DNA of 64,000 nt from Rhytidiadelphus loreus (lineage: Eukaryota > Streptophyta > Bryopsida > Hypnales > Hylocomiaceae), in the NCBI GenBank assembly GCA_947034895.1, contig OX344763.1, positions 46,685,025 through 46,749,024 of the forward strand, written 5' to 3'. Positions 56,729-64,000 of this stretch are shown piece by piece; position 1 is the first letter of the stretch; each line of letters opens with the position of its first letter. The position numbers and the translations under genes were made by a program. The notes under the pieces are model-generated. The model was not told where the DNA came from. It made no database searches and was given only the letters and a program-made list of their open reading frames with translations.

Positions 56729-58889
56729 CACTATAAGAAAACAATGTTTTCTTAGATCATAGGACATGTCTCTAGTGATGTCTTCAAATGTCCACATAGA
56801 CATCCAAAATTTTACGTTGTTGTAGACTTGCCAAAAACATCAAAAATCGTGACGGACACGTGCTTTACATAAGACATCTCCCAAACATGGGTTACTAGGG
56901 GCTTGAAAAGTTGCCATGTGGCTGCCATGTAAGCACCACATGGGTGTGGGAAGCCACATAGGATTTTTTTCATCCAATCTTGTCCATAACGTGGCACTTG
57001 ACATGTTAGTAAGAAAAGTGACGTGATATCCAACTAGGATGACATGGCATGCCTAGTCAATATAATTTTCTACCCTTTGAGAATTTAATTATTGTTTTTA
57101 AAGACGTCAATTGAGACATCCATGCATTTTTTGAGACTTCAACTTAAACATCTAGATGTTTTCTAAGATGTTTTTTGGAATGTTCGCATAGGTGTACATT
57201 CAAATGATCTTTTGAGACATCAACTTCACTGTCCAGTTGTTTTGTGATGACTACTCAAACGTATACATTTCATCATGCACACCTCTTGAAATGTTCAATA
57301 TGCTATATACAATATACTCAGGGAGATTACTCCCTGTAATTTAAGGTATACACCTGAGTTAAGAGGTTATTTAATGTGGATTTATTTACCTTAATTATTG
57401 CATTTAAGATGATTGTATTTTTACATAAAAAGCTAAAAAGGGCGTATTATTAATACCCTGTAGTTTTTATAAATTCATTCATGCAAGTTTTTAAATGAGG
57501 CTATCTTACATATAAAATTTGAGTGTCCAATTTTCTCCTGCCCCCACCTTTCTTTACAAATTTTCTCTTCCATCTACTACATCTATGTATGGGGTATACA
57601 TTGTAAAATCAACAATAATCAATTGAATTCAAGTGACAATTTTTAACTCCTAAAGGCCAATTGTCCATTAAATGAACAATTGAAACTCTGGGTAGGTTCT
57701 TATGAAGTCAATTTTGGTCAAATGTTCATAAAATTTTGACATAAGATGTGAACATGGAAATATAATTTTTTTCCACCCTAAATTTTTTTGGTAGCCCTTG
57801 CAATTTGGGCATCTTTGAGGCATCTTTGCAAAAACTCTCATCAACTATTGAAATTTGACATTTATGTTACTACTAAAATATGGCATACAATTGTCAAAAA
57901 AAATTTAGTTCTCAAATCACATTCTCAAAGGAGTCAAACTTTATTAGCTATATTAGGATGGCTTCAAGAAAAAACTTTTTCTTCTAACCTCAAGCCCTAT
58001 TATCTTGCAATATGTGAAGTCAAAGTTCTTGAAAACTTTCCCACATATTCTAAATGTTTGTCTCTAATTTTTAACCATTTGGATTTCAAATAAAAAATTA
58101 TCTCATTGTACAATAAATCATCAAAAAAAGACTAGTGTATTGCCAATGCACTTAACCTCTTTGCATTGCAAGTTGCTTCAGATTTTTCATGAGTGAACCT
58201 AACATCATATATTTATAAATAGTCAAAATCTTCATTTTTGTGTAGACCAAAATTTTTACTCCGAGAAGGTTTGAAGTCTGCTAATCCTAATTCGCAGGAA
58301 TGAAAATAAAGTTTTTTTTTTCATTTCAAACATTTTAATTTTTCAATCCACATAGTCAAATGTATTGAAATTGTTTCCACACATTGCCATAACTATATAA
58401 TACACTTTTATATAGTTGGATTTTTTTTAAATAATTTTTTATTTTAGACAATGCATCAAAAATTGGAAATTTTGGATTTTTCCTTTTCTAAAACACCCTC
58501 TAGTCTTTAGTTTAAAAAAAAGGAAGAAGGGCTGCTACAAGGTAGGTATTAGAGAAAAAAATGTGACGTTGCAAATGATGTGGAAATTGGGTGACATGGA
58601 ATCAAATAATTCTAACACGGCATGCCACATTAGAGTAGCGGGTCCATGCTTTATGTATGCAATGATTTGTTTGGAGATGTTGAAGAAGACATTAGCACAT
58701 TTTTGTTGATGTCAACAAAGATGATCAGATACTTTGAGAGATGTCAATAGAAACGTAGACATGTTCTTTGAGACATAGAATAAGACTTTGCAACGTCTTT
58801 AGAGATATAGACTGCAACGTTGCAACCTTGTTGAAGATGTTTACAAGCACTTGAGGATGTCCTAAAAGACATTACTTACAACAAGAGTG
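56729..58889. mobile_element. Possible non-autonomous CACTA-type element
   Basis: The left end CACTATAAGAAAAC fits CACTA transposons. Both flanks (about 56760-57260 and 58670-58880) hold many short GACATC/GATGTC motifs like CACTA subterminal repeats. The proposed right end, reverse complemented, is CACTCTTGTTGTAAG, a poor match, and no 3-bp duplication was found (GGA against TCT). The 3' boundary is therefore uncertain. Confidence 0.35.
57647..58520 (-). mobile_element. TTAA-family copy, minus orientation
   Basis: TTAA at 57643-57646 followed by CTCCTAAAGGCC. The interior matches the 601-1540 copy reversed, for example the TTTCCACACATTGCCATAAC block. The far end near 58520 is degraded. It is nested in the putative CACTA element. 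Confidence 0.45.
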
Positions 58890-60906
58890 TCTTCATCTTC
58901 ATGCAAATGTGTAATTTTACCTCATTCTATCCACGATGTGTTCCATGAAATTCCATGAAGGATAAGACATTGGTCGAGTAATGTTTACCATTATATGGAA
59001 TGTATAGCAGCCTTTGACATGACATCTTGTTATGTTCTATTGGATATGAACATCCATCACTTACAACTTTTACATATGGCATACAAGCCAATGCTTACTA
59101 GAAATGGACATAGTCACTATTACTGTCTTCTTTGGTTTGGGTGGACAACGTCTTACATTGGATTTCAATGGAAAAAACATGAATGAAGAACAATACATGA
59201 ACACAATAGGGGATGAAAAGTTGGAACAAGGTAGTCATTGCATTCTCTGGAGAAAAACAATGTGATAAATTGTCTTTGCAATATTAATAAAAAAAATTGG
59301 ACAAGGTAGGATATAAGGTAAAAATTTAGAGTTCTACTTTTAAAATGCCTTCTAGACTTCAAATGTCTATTAAAGGTTAGTCCAAATAATATTATTTTGT
59401 AGTTAATATTCTTCCTATCAACATTAGTGTATAATAAGATCCTATTATTAGATATGTAGAAATTATCATTTTCAAATTTTGTCATCTTAGTACTAAAAAT
59501 GATTGTTGGTTGATCAATTATCAAAATCAAACTTTACCTTGCTTGAGGGTTGTTCCCATTTGGCTTTAGGTAGGACCCCCACTTTTATGTTAAAAAATAG
59601 GTTAAATTTGTTTTGAATTTGAGTTCACATTGAAGGTGCCCTATAAACAAGTTTCCATATAATTAGGTCAAACTTCATAGATCATGCATTTCCATTCATA
59701 AGGTCTTATCCAAAGTTTAGTACAAGTTTTGGATTTCATGTAGCTCCTGTTTCTATGTATAGTGTTAGTTATTTTTGAAATGTTGGGGCCCAAGTGTGCA
59801 TTTCTTGTGAGTTGTTTGGTGTAAAGTCACTTGTAGGTACACTTTAGCACATAACATATTTGTAGTTACAAATCATTGCACATGCTATAGAAGTTTCATA
59901 GATGAAGGTGGTAAATTAAAGATTGCATTGTTAGCCTCTTGAACATGCATTGTTTCAAGAAAAACTTCACTATTTTCTTAACACACCCATTAGGAAAAAA
60001 TGAGACCTAAAACGGGTTGTAAGTTCCTATTCCACAAGGAACTTGGGTGGATTTTCTTAAAATTTTAAATTAAAAAAAAAATTTAGCTAGTAAACTATTG
60101 GGCCTGATTAGCATGGGATAGGTCATTTGAGTAATTGAAAAAAAATTAATTGAATTTTTTTTAATAATAAATAAATACAAAATTATAAAATTTTAGGATC
60201 TGATGTGGCATTCGTGCGACCACATCAAACTACTCTCTTAAAATTATTTGTAAAATTATTTTAATAATATTTATATTAATTTTTAAACAAACAATTTGGT
60301 CGCCATTGTTCGTCATTGATGATGAATAGTGGTCATAGTCCCTCAAAATGGTTGTAAGTTTCTTTAAGGGAAATTCTTCAAAGGAAAAATCCCCTTTGAT
60401 GGCTCATTTTTTTTTAAGGATAGTTGTTTTTTAACATTAACCACAATAGCACACTAATTCTACAATGTTGATGTCACTATGAAACAAAAAATATAATGCC
60501 TTCACACAATTGAGTGGATTATCACCAACTTCACAACAAACTTTGAAGCACAATTTCAGATACTATAGGCCTATAGCATAGTATGATGGATTCTACATCT
60601 CCACAAAATCATAACCAAACAAAAATTCACACTTAAAAAAAAAGACATCCATAGAAGAAACAAAGAGAGAAAAAATTGACCTTCAAACATTAGCAGACAC
60701 CTACTAAAAGCAGAGGAGTTTCATTGCACAAAGTGTTCTAGTCAATGTGCTTGGTATTAGTGATGTTTGGATTCATTACTTGAATCACTTGACTATTCAC
60801 TGCATATTCCTATAACAATTATCAACTATAGCAATACTCTTCTATAAGGGGCCATCTTAGGCAACATTTTATAGAACCCACCTAAAAAAAATCAAATCTA
60901 CTTTTC
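58890..60906. other. Intergenic sequence
   Basis: No gene. Around 59985-60430 there are inverted GGGTTGTAAGTTCC and GGTTGTAAGTTTC-like strings that may be a degraded ATTAGATG-type MITE; ends were not resolved. Confidence 0.35.
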
Positions 60907-60910
60907 TTAA

Positions 60911-61133
60911 CCCTTAAGCACTCCAATGGCCATATCATGGACAATGAATAGAGGGTTTCAAGACACTGTTTTGTCCAACTACCCATTCATTCATCCAATA
61001 TAACAATTGAATCTTGAAAAGACAACCTACGTTAATGATCAATTTTATGAAATTCAGGTAAATGATATTTCTGTAGAAAGATATAAGCAAAAATGTGTCC
61101 GAAAATTAGAAAAAGGATCAAGGCATTAAGGGG
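60911..61133. mobile_element. Short TTAA-flanked MITE
   Basis: TTAA at 60907-60910 and 61134-61137. The ends are CCCTTAAGCACTCC and, reverse complemented, CCCCTTAATGCCTTG. 223 bp, nearly the length of the unit at 48017-48236, though internal sequences differ. Confidence 0.55.
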
Positions 61134-61137
61134 TTAA

Positions 61138-64000
61138 AGGTTGCCGATGTTAATTAACAAATACTTTGGAAGTGGTGGGCTTCAAAAACTGTGATTAATG
61201 ACTATAATACTTCTCTTAAGTGCATGCCATTGTAGTTGTCACCTAAGTTTAGGATTTGCCAACACATGTAGGTGGGAATGTGCTTCCATTCACAAGTCAC
61301 TAAGAAAGGCCAGGTAGTAGCTTTGTATTCTAACACAAACCCTAAAATTCCACCCTCCGACAGAGCACCACAAAACCTACTCCGCAAAGTCCGCCGATCT
61401 GCAAGCGTCACGTGGAGAATTGACTCGCGTTGAAAAGATTTCAAAACTAGCGAAAAGCATGTACCAATTTCTAGTCATGCAACAGACAGGCAAATTGTAG
61501 GCTCCTGCGGCCCCATTCAAAACTCGTCAGGGACACCGTCATGACAAGGCGAAGTGAAAAATCAAGCACGTACTGTATGGGTCGTTGAAGAACCACATTT
61601 AATCGCAAATCTCATCGAGATTCTCAATTCGTACATGACGATGCGACAGACGGACAGAACTGACAAGTAATCCTGTCAATTTCAAAGACAGGCAAGAAGC
61701 TCTCCGACTATGCAATTCCATACGATGCCCGAGGAGCTCTGATCAGTGATCACACACCTTGGTGTCGATCGTGAAGAAGACAAGCAGAACGCAAATTCAT
61801 CAATTCGCCTTGAGGTTAATACCTTGTAACTAACCGAGACAAGGAGGACTGATTCACATGCTTGACTCTAACCCTGAAGTAGAGTTCCCGACGCTTTCAA
61901 AGATTCAGGCATGGGTTCCCGCTGACTAGTGGGATGCATGTAAAACGCCAATGCAGCAGAATTTTTTTTCAACGATGAAGCAACGCTGTACAAATCAGTT
62001 CAATGCAATTCTTCTTCTCTTAAGCCAGAGTGTTTGTAGGTTGTAACTACTAAAAGTGAAAAGGGGTACAGTATGAGTTCATACAACTCATCAATCGATG
62101 ACTTGTAAGCTTCAGAACTCTGCAATGACAGTATGATCGAATAAGAGACATAACAAGACAGAAATGTTTGGCGAACACCAGAAGTCTCAAAATTCCAGTT
62201 TACTTCCACACCGCCAAAAGGGGAATCATCTGTGGCACAAGTTCGCCAGCCTAAACCGCCTGCAAACTTCAAACCTCAAATTCAACCTCTGCAACGCAGG
62301 ACACTATTAGCTAGGCACAGTAGTATCCTCGACTTATTTATCGTCACGGAATTAGGGTTTACATCTCTCATAGATAGCCAGAACTTTGAAAACTACGGTT
62401 CAGGCTTTAAGTGCTAATCTACTTCTCCCGTCGTCAACGAAGGAAGGAGCAGAACATAAATTTCAAGTGACGAGTACACCGGAGTTAAAGGCTCTTACAA
62501 CACTGTATGAAACGCAGCTTCCCCAGATCTGAAAAATGCGGCAGCAATGGAAGAAGCGGCTGTGCAACTCGATGCTGACAATAGCATCCCGTTGAGGACA
62601 AGCTGTAGCACCGCACATAACTCCTTGCAAATGGAGACGACGACAGTGTTCTAATATCGATTGTGCTGTGGGTTTTGGGTTTAAGATTTGAATTTGGGTT
62701 TTGGAATAATCTCTGCCTCTACTGCCCTAGGAAGCTTTTCGCCACGAATTGTTGTCTTCTCCATTTGCAAAGAGCGATTTCAATCTGGAACTGTCTGTTA
62801 GCTTAATTCCCCGTTTTAGGGCTACATCCCAGGTAGCCTGAGCAAGTCACTGAAGTTCATCTAGTGGATGAACATAGGTTAGCTTACTTAATATATATTT
62901 AGTGTCCTAAACTCAGTAATCTCACTGTCGTCACTCTCAGACCGATTTGTCAAGAGCAGAACCGCAAACCAGAACCCGAATTGTAAACCGAAACCCATTT
63001 CCAAAACCAGAACCGAAACCCCAAAATTTCAAGTAAATAACGTTAGTAAAGGTGTGTTCCCAGACTACGATACTCACAGCTAAGATTAGGGTTCTGCCCC
63101 CTATGATCCACTAGTTGATTAGGGTTTCCTAATCCTGTATTTAAACAAGGCTCTAATCCCTGTTTAACTCTCTCTAAGCAAGCTGCACTTTACGCTGTAA
63201 GATTGCAGTGTTTCCTGTCTCTATGGGTGTAACATCATAGTCATTGATTTCCACAGTTTGAAGATGCAGAGAGCGTCGTCGTCCTGTGATAGAATACGAA
63301 ATTGTGTTCACCGCGTTCTTAATTGCAGCTTTGCTTTCAGAGTCTGTTGTCCTTAGTTCTCAGAGGTAGAGTTTCGATCTGTTGTGTGCGCTGGCGCCAT
63401 TTCTCATCGAATCGTTCGAATGAGATTGCAGGAGTTATTTGTACCCCTTTCCAAGACGTTCGATCTCTCTTTCGCTGAAAATTGGTCATACCGACCTCCT
63501 TTAGTCTTGAGTTGCGGTTTAAGTTGCGGTCTGGAGTCGCATTTCGTTCCAATGTCAACGAATAGTAGTCAATGCGACTCCAGTGCACCTTACTACTCTC
63601 AAGATCGAAGTTGCCTTGAATTTTGTAGCCCAACAATTCAGACTATCGTAATCTTCTTGCAAGCTTGGAATCGCTGGTTCATAATCTTGACAGAGGGACA
63701 AATACAACATGATTGCTGTTGAGATCCAATATTTGGAGTTCGTGAATTAGGTAGCGAAAATGAATTCCGGAAGGATTAAGCTTTGCTTGCAAAGATAAAT
63801 TTTACGCCTCAGTTTGAATAGTGAATGGGTGTTTGGAAAGGGGTGGTGGTGGTGTTCGGTGATTCCAATGTTGAGGCTTGCCACGGCCACTTTCTAACCC
63901 TTGCTTTGTTTGTAAATATTTGGATTTTTGGATTTTCTGGTTCCCCATACGAGTGCTCAGTTGTGGGCCAACATTCTGGTGCTTGGTTTTGTTACCTGGT
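61138..64000. other. GC-richer region, possible promoter/leader of a gene beyond the window
   Basis: From about 61,350 base composition approaches that of the host exons. Degenerate AAACCNGAACC repeats lie at about 62,950-63,020, and TATTTAAA at 63138-63145 could be a TATA box for + transcription. A short Met-initiated frame follows near 63265 (MQRASSSCDRIRN). No protein family was recognised on either strand and no complete gene can be supported. Confidence 0.35.

Overview
The window looks like nuclear DNA of a land plant that keeps swimming sperm (bryophyte, lycophyte, fern or similar). It is AT-rich, has spliced genes with GT/AG introns, plant-type telomeric heptamers, many DNA transposons and MITEs, a plant-style OST3/OST6 gene, and a spliced gene resembling the axonemal TPR protein TTC29. 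The species cannot be fixed from sequence alone.

Layout. 1-10.9 kb: gene-poor, with TTAA-flanked inverted-repeat elements and a diverged tandem repeat. 10.93-16.90 kb: eleven-exon TTC29-like gene (+). 17.51-34.25 kb: one very large hAT-type transposon (16,733 bp). It is bounded by CAGGGTT termini, a 19/20 inverted subterminal repeat and a perfect 8-bp target duplication (AACCGTAT on both sides). 35-41 kb: decayed LINE remnant split by MITEs and another insertion. 42.2-43.9 kb: smaller hAT-like element with CCGGCCCC clusters and a 15 x 19-bp minisatellite. 45.6-47.7 kb: spliced RNase H-fold gene that has lost catalytic residues. 50.0-51.0 kb: intronless OST3/OST6 gene. 51-61 kb: hairpin MITE, second copy of a hAT MITE, TTAA elements and a possible CACTA element. 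61-64 kb: more GC-rich, perhaps promoter or leader of a gene lying mostly outside.

The giant hAT is the main discovery candidate. Besides a BED-finger hAT transposase (broken by three stops) it carries three apparent cargo genes: a protein-kinase-like protein (intact), a Cys/His-domain Gly-rich protein (intact), and a large coiled-coil RING-H2 protein (broken by three stops and two frameshifts). The last one begins with a paralogous copy of the same Cys/His domain. Each of the four genes has a GC-rich cluster of CCGACGG/CGGACGG motifs about 200-340 bp upstream of its start codon. The same motifs fill both subterminal regions, always in the same + strand polarity whichever way the gene points. 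This suggests a coordinated cargo element whose genes share the transposase-type recognition sequence. The element sits inside what appears to be an older TTAA element, and related copies elsewhere in the window approximate the empty site.
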